64,000 nucleotides of DNA from Sulfurospirillum sp. UBA4058 (lineage in GTDB: Bacteria; Campylobacterota; Campylobacteria; Campylobacterales; Sulfurospirillaceae). The notes under the pieces are model-generated. The model made no database searches and was not told where the DNA came from. It saw nothing but the letters and a program-made list of their open reading frames with translations. Where the stretch lies: NCBI GenBank assembly GCA_002382085.1, contig DFZK01000003.1, forward strand, positions 62,001-126,000, written 5' to 3'. This document shows, piece by piece, positions 8,901-17,218 of this stretch. A program made the position numbers and the translations under genes. Numbering within the stretch: the stretch's first letter is position 1; every line of letters begins with the position of its first letter.

Positions 8901-11009
8901 TTAAAAGGTGTACTTAAACCCGACGCCCACGCGTCTGCCCTCGCCGAACATCACGAGCGTGTCGTAGCTAGGCATCAAGGTTTGCGCTTGCGCATTAATA
9001 ATGTAATCCTCGTCGGTCACGTTTTGAACGTAAGCATAAAGGTCTAATCCCGATTTCATGCGGTACCCTGCTTTAACGTCTCCGACGATATAAGCGTCTG
9101 CTTTAAGTGTATTTTCGGGGTTGTAATACGTCTCGCCTTGCGCTCTAACGTCGACTCTGCCGTATAAACCGCTCGGATGGGTATAGCCGATACCGACTTT
9201 TGCCGTATAAGAAGGCGTTCGCTCGATTTTATTGCCCTCGGCGGGAATCAGAGTCCCTGACGAGGTATAGACCTTGTAATCGTCGTACTCGGTTTGAATC
9301 AAACCTACCGCACCGTTAATTTCAATGCTGCGTATCGGTTTATACAACGCTTCCAACTCAATGCCTTGCGAGTGCGCTTTGTCGGCATTGGAAGCGGTCA
9401 TAATCGTACCGACGTAGGTATAAACGTGAATATCCTTAATATCCATATAAAAAGCGTTTGCGCCTAAAAAGAGCGTACCGTCTAGCATATCGCCCTTGAC
9501 GCCCACTTCGTAGTTGGTTGATTTTTGAGGCTCGAACATATTGGTCTCTTTAGCGCCGCTTGTGGCATAATTATTAAAGCCGCCGGGAAGATAGCCCGTC
9601 GAAATCGACGCATACGCGGAGAGGTTATCGTTGATTTTATACAGTAACGCCGTTTTGGGTAAAAATGCCGTCCATGAATTTTTAGCATCGTAGTGGTGAG
9701 AATCAAACACCATACCCGGATACAAATCGATCGACGTCATTGCATAGTCTGAATCGATCTCTTTTTCGATACGTTGAACGCGTCCGCCAAGCGTCCATTC
9801 AAAATTGCTCTCAAACGGAACAACGACTTGTCCGAATGCGGCATAAGTTTCCGCTTTTTGCGTCGAAGCGTCGTTGATATCGATAGAGCCGTAAGAGCCG
9901 TAACTGTATTGGCGTCCGTATTTTGGATAGTCGATGTCTTCTTTCTCGTAATAGAGTCCCGCAACCCATCTAAACCCTTCTTTATTGGGGCTAGAGAGTT
10001 TTAGTTCTTGCGTATACGTGTCGCTCTCGCGATCCACAAACGCACGCAATCCGTTATACGTGGTATCCAAATCAAACGCTCCGTTTGCTTCCACCTTTTT
10101 ATGCGTCGTCGTCGATGTTAAGTCCATTGCGTCAAACGCATATTTTAGATTTAACGCTTGAGAGTTAGACTTGGTTACGATCTTATTACCCGCATCCCAA
10201 TCTTGATACTTCGTATCGCTACGACCGTAAGCATTGATGTTTTCACTTGAGGGGACACCCACGATATCCATCGCACCCGCACGGTTGTAATAATCCGTCA
10301 AGCTTAATTGCGCGCTAAAGCGATCGGTCGGTTTCCACGTCACGTTCACGCCGACGTTGTGTTTGCTCGTCTCGTCAATGCCTTTTTCTCCGTCGTAAAG
10401 ATTGGTAATATACCCATCATCACTCGCGTAATCACCGTTCACGTTGACAAATAACACGTCATCGACCACGGCTCCACCCACGCTCATCGTCGTATAGGTG
10501 TACTTATCCGTACCGTACTCCATTCCGATCGTACCGCCCCACTCATTTTGAGGGGCTTTTGTGATGATGTTGATAATACCGCCGATCGAATCTTTGCCGT
10601 ACAAACTTCCCTGAGGTCCGCGCAATACTTCCACATGATCCACGTTCGCTAACGATGCCGCATACGCATACGAGTTGCTTTGCGGAACACCGTCGATGTA
10701 GATCGTTACGGGATTGTTCGAGGTAAACATCGATTGATTGATACCTCGAAAATTGACGCTTTGAAAATAAAGCGGTGAAAAAGACATATTGGGGATCTCG
10801 TCAATAATCCCCTCAACGGTTTTAATCTCACGATCTTCCAAATTATTTTCGCTTAACACCGAAATACTCTGCGGAACATCTTGGATTTTCTCTTCGATTT
10901 TATTGGCACTAACGGTGACCTCTTCAAGCTTGTAGTCTCCCTCCGTACCGTAAAGCAGACTCGCAACCGCTACCGAAACCATCGCAAACACGACCTTTTT
11001 TTGACTCAT
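8901..11009 (-). CDS. TonB-dependent outer-membrane receptor, first gene of the siderophore-uptake run
   Basis: A 702-residue receptor with signal peptide (FAMVSVAVASLLYGTEG), TonB box LEEVTVSA, plug motif LRGPQGSLYGKDSIGGIINI and a barrel ending in FKYTF. A Fur-box-like site lies about 45 bases upstream and no other gene separates it from the promoter, so it heads the minus-strand run down to position 61. It is a paralogue of the receptors at 6739 and 26057, sharing the plug and leader but diverging in the extracellular loops, as expected if the three recognise different chelates. Ligand unknown. Confidence 0.9.
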   Translation of the reverse strand: MSQKKVVFAMVSVAVASLLYGTEGDYKLEEVTVSANKIEEKIQDVPQSISVLSENNLEDREIKTVEGIIDEIPNMSFSPLYFQSVNFRGINQSMFTSNNPVTIYIDGVPQSNSYAYAASLANVDHVEVLRGPQGSLYGKDSIGGIINIITKAPQNEWGGTIGMEYGTDKYTYTTMSVGGAVVDDVLFVNVNGDYASDDGYITNLYDGEKGIDETSKHNVGVNVTWKPTDRFSAQLSLTDYYNRAGAMDIVGVPSSENINAYGRSDTKYQDWDAGNKIVTKSNSQALNLKYAFDAMDLTSTTTHKKVEANGAFDLDTTYNGLRAFVDRESDTYTQELKLSSPNKEGFRWVAGLYYEKEDIDYPKYGRQYSYGSYGSIDINDASTQKAETYAAFGQVVVPFESNFEWTLGGRVQRIEKEIDSDYAMTSIDLYPGMVFDSHHYDAKNSWTAFLPKTALLYKINDNLSAYASISTGYLPGGFNNYATSGAKETNMFEPQKSTNYEVGVKGDMLDGTLFLGANAFYMDIKDIHVYTYVGTIMTASNADKAHSQGIELEALYKPIRSIEINGAVGLIQTEYDDYKVYTSSGTLIPAEGNKIERTPSYTAKVGIGYTHPSGLYGRVDVRAQGETYYNPENTLKADAYIVGDVKAGYRMKSGLDLYAYVQNVTDEDYIINAQAQTLMPSYDTLVMFGEGRRVGVGFKYTF

Positions 11010-11052
11010 CCCTCTCTCCTTAAGACTTTTAAGGCAAAATGGTACTCTTTAT

Positions 11053-11067
11053 TAAGAACCATTATCA
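11053..11067 (-). promoter_or_regulatory. Fur-box-like site before receptor 8901-11009
   Basis: Read on the minus strand the 15 bases are TGATAATGGTTCTTA, matching 11 of the 14 defined positions of the 7-1-7 Fur consensus TGATAATnATTATCA, with a perfect left half. It lies about 45 bases upstream of the receptor start and would give iron repression of the long minus-strand operon. Fur as the binder is inferred. Confidence 0.6.
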
Positions 11068-11125
11068 ATAATTTTTTAACGCTAGAGGGATTATTTTGCG
11101 CCCGAAACGGATTTTTTAACATTCT

Positions 11126-13168
11126 TTAAAACCGATACGCAAAGGCTACACCAAAGTTTCGAGGTTCGCCTGCTCTAGCGTACCAATTGGAATTGACGAC
11201 AAACGCACGCGTGATGTAGCCCTCGTCAAATAGATTTTTCGCATAGAGATATACATCAAATTTTTCGTGCTCATAGCCGATTTTGACATTGGTAACGCCG
11301 TAGCTTTGAGAGCGGGTATTGTCGTTATCGTAATAGACTTTACCGAAATAAGCGTAATTTCCGCCGACGTAATAGCCTCCCTCAAAACGGTAATTTGCAC
11401 CTACGTTGAGCGTATAACGCGGCGAGTTAATGACATAATTCCCACTGTAATCACTGCTTCCTTTGGTATATTCGTCGTAAGTCGCTTTGGTGTAGCCAAG
11501 ACCGCTAAAAAGACTCAACCCTTCCATCGGATTCATATGAAGCTCGATCTCGGCACCTTTGCTCGTCGCAGAAGAGGCATTGTCGATATACGCGACGCCG
11601 TTACTTTGCGCCAGTTCGACTTGCATATCTTTCCAGTCGATGTAAAAAAGAGCCGTACTCAACGAGAGCGTATCGCTCAGTTTGGACTTGACGCCTAGTT
11701 CATAATTCCATGTAAATTCAGGCTCGTAACTTTGCCCCACGGTATCGGTGGTGTTAAATCCTCCGCTTCGGAAACCTTTGGAAACACTCAGATACGGGCT
11801 AAACGCTTCGTATTTTTTATAGGCTAAAGAGAATTTGGGAAGCCACGCATCAAACGTCTCACTCGCAGAGCCGCTTTTATCGTCATAACCAAACATCGAA
11901 AGCATCGTTCCACCCGTTTGTGCATAGTCATCCTCTTTTTTCTCTCTATCGTAGCGAAGCCCTAGTGTGGCTTGCAGAGCGTTTTCAAAACCGTAGGTCG
12001 CTTCGCTAAAAAGTGCAGTCCCTAACGTATCGATCGTGCTTTTTTGAACCAACGTTTCGGTCGGCATTCCCATACCCATATTCATAAAATTCATCGGCAT
12101 ACGGTAGTCATGCTTTTCCTGTTCTTTGAGAAGAAAAACACCGTTGATCCATTGCAAACGATCACTCGGTTTAGCGATAAAACGAAGCTCTTCGGAGAGC
12201 GACTTAACCTCTTTGTCGGTATAAAGCCTCGTCAAATCGTATGACGTAAAGTCAATATCGTTGTTGGCGACATAATGTTCTTTTTTTGCCGACGTAATGG
12301 AGACGATTTTAAGCATATCGCTGTAGGTATAATCTGTCTTTACATGTAAATCGTGAACCTCTTTAGTGGCAGAACCTAAATAGTCCACATCAACGTTTTT
12401 GCGTATGTCCTCACTCGTCCACGGCGCAAACTGCGCATAATACGGCGAATCGCTTTTTTGGTAATTATAGCCGATGCTCACCGTAAGTGCATCGTTGACT
12501 TTCGTGTACAGTTTCAAGCGCGCATCGATGTTTTTTTCTTCGCCGACATCATCGCCTTGAAGCGTATCTTCAAAATAGCCGTCACTGTGTTCATAGCGAA
12601 GTGCCGCACGAAGGGTTGTCGTATCGCTAAGCGGTTGATTGATGATCGCGTGTGAACTGATCGTATTGAAACTCCCGTACTCCATCCCCACTTCAGCACT
12701 CGGTACAAACGACGGCTCTTTAGTCACGACATTGACGATGCCCGCTTCGGAGTTGCGCCCGTAGAGTGTGCCTTGAGGCCCTTTGAGTACTTCAATGTGG
12801 TCGATGTCTAAAAAGTTCATATCTAAAGCACTGTAATAGACGTCATCCACGTAAAACCCCACAGAGGGCGTGCCGATCATGCCCGCCGTCACGCCTCGCA
12901 TCGAGGCAAATGTCGATGCCGTAGCAGGTCCTGTCTCCACAATCAAAAAATTGGAGGTCATACTTTGTAAACCGATCGAATCGGTAATGAGAAAATCATT
13001 CACCTGATCGGAACTCACGACGCTCACGCTTGAGGGCAATTCCAAAAGCGTGCTTGAGCCCATCTTGTCGGCACTTAAAATGATTTCATCGAGTTTTGTC
13101 TCATCCGCCCATGCCCCAACGTTTATCAGTGCGATAACCGCCATACTCAACACTCTTTTTGTACGCAT
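11126..13168 (-). CDS. TonB-dependent receptor (FyuA-like branch)
   Basis: A 680-residue receptor with signal peptide (LSMAVIALINVGAWA), a plug containing MRGVTAGMIGTPSVGFYVDD and IEVLKGPQGTLYGRNSEAGI, and a barrel ending VAFAYRF. The plug arrangement (RG..., YVDD, PQGTLYG) resembles yersiniabactin/pyochelin-type receptors. It is not a close sister of the two receptors to its left. AGGAG precedes the ATG. It is transcribed away from an AraC-family gene, with a shared 111-base promoter region carrying a Fur-like inverted repeat; this receptor-AraC divergence is the standard layout of FyuA-YbtA and FptA-PchR, in which the regulator senses the siderophore. Ligand unknown. Confidence 0.88.
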   Translation of the reverse strand: MRTKRVLSMAVIALINVGAWADETKLDEIILSADKMGSSTLLELPSSVSVVSSDQVNDFLITDSIGLQSMTSNFLIVETGPATASTFASMRGVTAGMIGTPSVGFYVDDVYYSALDMNFLDIDHIEVLKGPQGTLYGRNSEAGIVNVVTKEPSFVPSAEVGMEYGSFNTISSHAIINQPLSDTTTLRAALRYEHSDGYFEDTLQGDDVGEEKNIDARLKLYTKVNDALTVSIGYNYQKSDSPYYAQFAPWTSEDIRKNVDVDYLGSATKEVHDLHVKTDYTYSDMLKIVSITSAKKEHYVANNDIDFTSYDLTRLYTDKEVKSLSEELRFIAKPSDRLQWINGVFLLKEQEKHDYRMPMNFMNMGMGMPTETLVQKSTIDTLGTALFSEATYGFENALQATLGLRYDREKKEDDYAQTGGTMLSMFGYDDKSGSASETFDAWLPKFSLAYKKYEAFSPYLSVSKGFRSGGFNTTDTVGQSYEPEFTWNYELGVKSKLSDTLSLSTALFYIDWKDMQVELAQSNGVAYIDNASSATSKGAEIELHMNPMEGLSLFSGLGYTKATYDEYTKGSSDYSGNYVINSPRYTLNVGANYRFEGGYYVGGNYAYFGKVYYDNDNTRSQSYGVTNVKIGYEHEKFDVYLYAKNLFDEGYITRAFVVNSNWYARAGEPRNFGVAFAYRF

Positions 13169-13218
13169 CTTTTCTCCTAAGCTTCCCTAAATAAAGTTTG
13201 CGTTATTCTATTTTTATT

Positions 13219-13233
13219 TGATAGTAAATATCA
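13219..13233. promoter_or_regulatory. Fur-box-like inverted repeat in divergent receptor/AraC promoter
   Basis: TGATAGTAAATATCA matches 12 of 14 defined Fur-box positions and is part of the longer dyad TTGATA-5-TATCAA (13218-13234). It sits midway between the receptor start (13168) and the AraC start (13280), so it could repress both. An AraC-type operator cannot be excluded. Confidence 0.6.
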
Positions 13234-13279
13234 ATATGTTATTTATGCTCAAACAACGTTTTTTTATGAGGAAGCGACA

Positions 13280-14245
13280 ATGTGCAACGCTCTTGATCTC
13301 CAATCGCTTGATCTGTTTAACCCAAATACCTCTCAATGCGATCAAACCGCTTGGTTAGAACCTTATGCTACCGGAGCGATTCGCTCTGTGATGTTCGAGG
13401 AAGGCATCATGCTTTGCCATTTTGACCTCACCGCCAAAGAGGATTTAATGCTCAATAACCAATTTGAACAACCGCTTTTGATGTTTGCGACCTTTACCCA
13501 AGGAGGCATTGCCTACGAGCATCGCGATTTTCACCTCAAGCAAACCTTTCAAAGTAACCGTCTCTATTCCGTGCTGTTAAACCGAGAAAATGGGCAAAGT
13601 TATTACCAAAAAGAGCTTTCCACACGCTCATTTAACCTCATCGTCTCTCCTTCTTTTTTACAAAAAGAGCTCCGTAACGCAACGCATCCTCTCTCCAAGC
13701 TCTTAGATCGACTGGATCAAAAACCCTTCTTCGACATTATGCAAGAAACGCCGCTCAGCCAAAAAGCACTTCTGAATATTCATGCACTGAGTCGTCTCGA
13801 TATGAGTGAACCTCTAAACCTTTTTTACCTTAAATCCAAAGTCTATGAGCTTTTGCACGAGTGGCTTTACGCGTTGTGTCCTAGCCCAAAAACAGAGCAA
13901 CCGATTCTTGAAGTCGAGCGTTTTTATACCGCCAAAGTCGCACGCTACATTCACGAACATCTTTTAGAGCCTTTAAGTTTAGAGCAACTTGCACGCGTCG
14001 CTAAAACCAACGAATCAAAACTGCAACGTCATTTCAAACAGATGTTTCACCAAACCGTTTTTGAGTTTATCACCCAAGCGCGTCTTCAAAAAGCCAAAGC
14101 GTTGCTAGAAGAAGGAAATCTGAGCATCAATGAAGTCGCAAAAGCCGTAGGTTACGCGCATCAAAGCAACTTTTCAACCGCATTTACCAAGCATTTTGGC
14201 TACGCACCCAAAAGTGTTTTCAAGCATAAAACGTTTTACATGTAA
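13280..14245 (+). CDS. AraC-family transcriptional regulator (PchR/YbtA-like)
   Basis: A 321-residue regulator: an N-terminal ligand-sensing part without clear motifs and a C-terminal double helix-turn-helix (about residues 220-318) with PLSLEQLARVAKTNESKLQRHFK and, later, SINEVAKAVGYAHQSNFSTAF. This is the PchR/YbtA type, which activates receptor genes when ferri-siderophore is bound. It is divergent from the receptor at 11126-13168. The last codons and stop lie inside a copy of the window-wide TTACATGTAA palindrome (14236-14245), exactly as in the AraC gene ending at 30283. Directly behind it lies the relic of a second AraC gene. Confidence 0.85.
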   Translation: MCNALDLQSLDLFNPNTSQCDQTAWLEPYATGAIRSVMFEEGIMLCHFDLTAKEDLMLNNQFEQPLLMFATFTQGGIAYEHRDFHLKQTFQSNRLYSVLLNRENGQSYYQKELSTRSFNLIVSPSFLQKELRNATHPLSKLLDRLDQKPFFDIMQETPLSQKALLNIHALSRLDMSEPLNLFYLKSKVYELLHEWLYALCPSPKTEQPILEVERFYTAKVARYIHEHLLEPLSLEQLARVAKTNESKLQRHFKQMFHQTVFEFITQARLQKAKALLEEGNLSINEVAKAVGYAHQSNFSTAFTKHFGYAPKSVFKHKTFYM

Positions 14246-14266
14246 AGGTTTAAAACGTACTCCTAG

Positions 14267-14380
14267 AGCGTACAAGAAGCGGCAAGGCTTGTCGGATATG
14301 CAAGCCTCAACCTTTTTTGAAAGATTTTTAAAGAGCGTTACGGTATTTTACCCGTTCATACCTGTTCACGTTTGCTTTGA
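14267..14380 (+). pseudogene. AraC-family C-terminal relic with an in-frame stop
   Basis: Reading in one frame gives SVQEAARLVGYASLNLF, a TGA stop at 14318-14320, then KIFKERYGILPVHTCS and a stop. This lines up residue for residue with the last helix-turn-helix of the intact AraC protein ending at 30283 (VQEAAQMVGY...FSKIFKDRYGMLPVHARS), with no length change across the stop. Only the last 38 codons remain; the rest of the gene is absent. In the 29273-31251 region two AraC genes stand in tandem, so this spot probably once held a second AraC copy that was deleted and decayed. Its end overlaps the stop of the opposite gene at 14356. Confidence 0.75.
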
Positions 14381-15633
14381 TACGTACCGACATCTCCAAA
14401 AATTATCAACGCAATTAAAGCCGGAATTCCCGAAAATACGATCAAGCATAAGGAGAGCACATTGAGTTTTAAATGCCTTAAACGTACGTATCCGATATAA
14501 ACGACTAAGGCAAAGACGATTCCCATTACCGCAAAAAGCATGTTATCCGCACCCTTAAAATCAAATACGATACCGCCTTTGGAACTTGAAAATTGCCTTA
14601 GCGTAAACGGCGTTAAAAACGACAACCCTTTCTCGAGCCGTTCAAATTGCTGCGTAAGCGTTTGAGGGGATACCTGTTCTTTGACATGTAAAGGTTGAAA
14701 CGCTATATCGGTAGCGATATACGAGAGCGGCTGCGTTTTATCGGTTACGTCGGATTGAATGATCGTTTGATACAAAGGCGACATTCGAATCATTAAAGCA
14801 TGTTTCGTCGGATCGAACGCGTTAAGCGGCAATTTGACCAATTCGTTGGCGTACGTATAAAGATAAACGCTTCGATCCGTTACGATCAAACCGTAGTAGC
14901 GTTTGCGCGGATTTTCCTCCAACGTCATGTACAAAGGCGTTTCCGGAATCGTTAAGTGCATATTGTGCACAAAAGGTTTATCTTTTAGCATTTTGAGATG
15001 AAAAAGGTTATTTTGCGCGTCGATTAGCATCATGCCCTCGTCAAACGATTTTAACGGTGAAGGATTGGTCGCGACGCGTTTAATCGGGAAAACCAAACCG
15101 GCATTTTTCAAAGAAGCACTAAAAGCTTCCGATTTTTCCGTATCGATGATGCCGTCGTTCATCGTTATAAATTCGAGTCGGTTCTCTTTAAAGAGCACAA
15201 CGTCTTTCGGTACCGGAAACTGGGTTCCGACCGGAGCGGTTTCAAACAAAACGTTCATCGCTAACACTTCGGAAAAGACGTAGCGCGGAGAGATGCGCAT
15301 ACTTTGGGTATTTTTTTTCGCCTCTTCGTAACTAAACGTTTGAGCGTCGATATTCAGCGGAAAACCGCCCCATTTGTTCACATTGCCCGAAAAAATAAAA
15401 GGCATCTTCGTTTGAGCTTCTACCTTATCCAAAAGCGTACCTTGTTCGTCTTTATAGACCATCTCATCGGGTGTGCTTTCCCATACGATAAACGATTTGT
15501 AGATGGGGCTAAAAACGCCGCTTAAACTAAATTTATCCATTCGCGTCGCACGATTGTAGACGTTGGGTATAAACCAATACAATGCCAACACGCATACTAA
15601 AAAAACGGCTATTTTAGGAATACCGACTCTCAT
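14356..15633 (-). CDS. Membrane protein, DUF4857-like, third component of an ABC module
   Basis: A 425-residue protein with one N-terminal membrane segment (IAVFLVCVLALYWFIPN), a large soluble, presumably periplasmic middle part, and two or three hydrophobic segments near the C-terminus (about 345-415). It resembles DUF4857 proteins found next to ABC-2-like ATPase/permease pairs in anaerobes; this assignment is from memory of the family and is moderate. The start has a strong GGAGGG site and overlaps the upstream permease stop as ATGA. It is the distal gene of the FecIR-receptor-protease-ABC run. Function unknown; the soluble part could gate or deliver the transported peptide. Confidence 0.6.
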   Translation of the reverse strand: MRVGIPKIAVFLVCVLALYWFIPNVYNRATRMDKFSLSGVFSPIYKSFIVWESTPDEMVYKDEQGTLLDKVEAQTKMPFIFSGNVNKWGGFPLNIDAQTFSYEEAKKNTQSMRISPRYVFSEVLAMNVLFETAPVGTQFPVPKDVVLFKENRLEFITMNDGIIDTEKSEAFSASLKNAGLVFPIKRVATNPSPLKSFDEGMMLIDAQNNLFHLKMLKDKPFVHNMHLTIPETPLYMTLEENPRKRYYGLIVTDRSVYLYTYANELVKLPLNAFDPTKHALMIRMSPLYQTIIQSDVTDKTQPLSYIATDIAFQPLHVKEQVSPQTLTQQFERLEKGLSFLTPFTLRQFSSSKGGIVFDFKGADNMLFAVMGIVFALVVYIGYVRLRHLKLNVLSLCLIVFSGIPALIALIIFGDVGTYQSKREQV

Positions 15634-16322
15634 GCTCTTCCCTCCTTGACGCCCAATGCCGCCGCTTCAAAAGCAAAAATCCACGGTACGCAACACAGTG
15701 CATACCATCCTAAGTCCTCGAACGCGTCAAAACCGTTGGTTTCGCTCAAAAACGAGACGTATACGTAGCCTAAAAATACCAACGCCAATTTACGGACGAT
15801 ATCGGTTTGCGCGATAACGGCGGCCGTCGCGCAATAAGCTACCGCACCCGCCAATCCCCACGGTAAAAGGGTTTTCAGCATCGGAACGTAAAGCTCTTCC
15901 GGAAAATGGAACCGGCTCAACACGGCGTAAAAACCTCCGTAAGCTCCGAGAAAAAGCACTCCCGTAACCGCAAGTCCTACCCCCGTCATCGAATAGATCG
16001 GCAGTTGATGCGCAACGGGAATATGAAACAATAACCGTAGCCGTTTATGGGAGCATTCGGGCAAAAATTGCAAGCACGCAAACCAGATACCGCCGCCGAC
16101 AAGTACCCACTCCACTTTAAAAAAAGTGATGCTTTGCTTATACATCAAATCGAGCCAAAGCGCAGAAGCACCGTGTAAAGCGACGATTCCTTTGTAGCGC
16201 ATGTACGTATCGAACAAAAATGCGATCATTAAAAGAAAAGGAACCCATACAAGGATCCGTAACTTAACCCACTCTTTGCGTAAAACCGCCCTAAAAATTG
16301 TTTTTTGACTGACGATGTTCAT
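15630..16322 (-). CDS. ABC-2-type membrane permease
   Basis: A 230-residue protein with about six hydrophobic segments and no other domain. Its N-terminus (FRAVLRKEWVKLRILVW) is typical of ABC-2 permeases, which begin with a short amphipathic stretch before helix 1. The gene follows the ATPase stop directly (TAGATG), and overlaps the DUF4857-like gene by 4 bases. It is the likely membrane partner of the ATPase at 16323. I recognise no closer family. Confidence 0.65.
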   Translation of the reverse strand: MNIVSQKTIFRAVLRKEWVKLRILVWVPFLLMIAFLFDTYMRYKGIVALHGASALWLDLMYKQSITFFKVEWVLVGGGIWFACLQFLPECSHKRLRLLFHIPVAHQLPIYSMTGVGLAVTGVLFLGAYGGFYAVLSRFHFPEELYVPMLKTLLPWGLAGAVAYCATAAVIAQTDIVRKLALVFLGYVYVSFLSETNGFDAFEDLGWYALCCVPWIFAFEAAALGVKEGRA

Positions 16323-17216
16323 CTAGTACCTTCCCATAAGCCCGACAAAGGCGTCTTCTAAATTTAACGAATCGGCTTGCAACGTATTGATCACGCGTTC
16401 ATGAACGCCGAACGCGTGAAGGCGTCGTTGCATCGCTTCTTTTTCGGTATAGCCGAAAATATGGGCATATTTATTGCCGTATTCGATATTGGAAATCTCT
16501 TTACATGTAAGAATTTTTTTGGATTCTTCGATAGGAATCGTATAAGCGTAAAACGAAGAGAGAAACGCTTCTTTCGTACCGTCGTAAATAATCTCTCCTT
16601 CTTTAATAAAGAGAATTTTGTCCAAAAAAGAGTCCAACTCTTGAATCACATGCGACGTGAGCAAAACCGTGGTTTTATACGTATCGACGTAATCGCGTAA
16701 AAACTCTAAAAAGAGCCTGCGATACCCGACATCTAGCCCCATCGAAAAATCGTCCAAAATCATCAGCTTGGGCGATTGTGCCAAGATAAGCCCGAGAGTT
16801 ACCTGAGAACGTTGCCCGCACGAAAGTCGAGTGATTTTCCTCGAATACGGCACTTTGATACGACTGACCAAATCGTAGTACAAATCGCGATTCCATTGAG
16901 GGTAAAACGCAGCGTAATACTTCTCAATCCCCTCAATGCTCATAAAATCGTACTGAATAAATCCCTCGTGCAGTAAGCCGATCTCCCTTCTTGCATAAGG
17001 CGGAATCGAATAGCTTGGATGCCCCAAGATAGAACATTTGCCCGAAGTTTGTTCCAAAAAACCCATCAAAATATTGATGGTCGTACTTTTTCCCGCACCG
17101 TTTCGTCCCAAAAGACCGACGATACCGCCCTCTTCCACCGTAAAATTTAGCCCGTGCAAGACCTCTTTTTTACCGTATCCGAAGCGTAAATCTTGACACA
17201 CGATCAAATCATTCAT
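16323..17216 (-). CDS. ABC transporter ATP-binding protein with atypical catalytic motifs
   Basis: A 297-residue ATPase of the ABC-2/GldA-YtrB kind. Walker A is GRNGAGKST (about residues 37-45), the signature is LSCGQ rather than LSGGQ, Walker B is LMILDD, where Asp replaces the usual catalytic Glu, the Q-loop region reads IGLLHEGF without the expected Gln, and the H-loop His is kept (LLTSHVI). A C-terminal extension of about 70 residues follows the ATPase core. It starts 2 bases after the M16 protease gene with a GGAG site, so protease and ABC are one transcript. Substitutions suggest slow or altered ATP hydrolysis; this is inference. Confidence 0.8.
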   Translation of the reverse strand: MNDLIVCQDLRFGYGKKEVLHGLNFTVEEGGIVGLLGRNGAGKSTTINILMGFLEQTSGKCSILGHPSYSIPPYARREIGLLHEGFIQYDFMSIEGIEKYYAAFYPQWNRDLYYDLVSRIKVPYSRKITRLSCGQRSQVTLGLILAQSPKLMILDDFSMGLDVGYRRLFLEFLRDYVDTYKTTVLLTSHVIQELDSFLDKILFIKEGEIIYDGTKEAFLSSFYAYTIPIEESKKILTCKEISNIEYGNKYAHIFGYTEKEAMQRRLHAFGVHERVINTLQADSLNLEDAFVGLMGRY

Positions 17217-17218
17217 TT

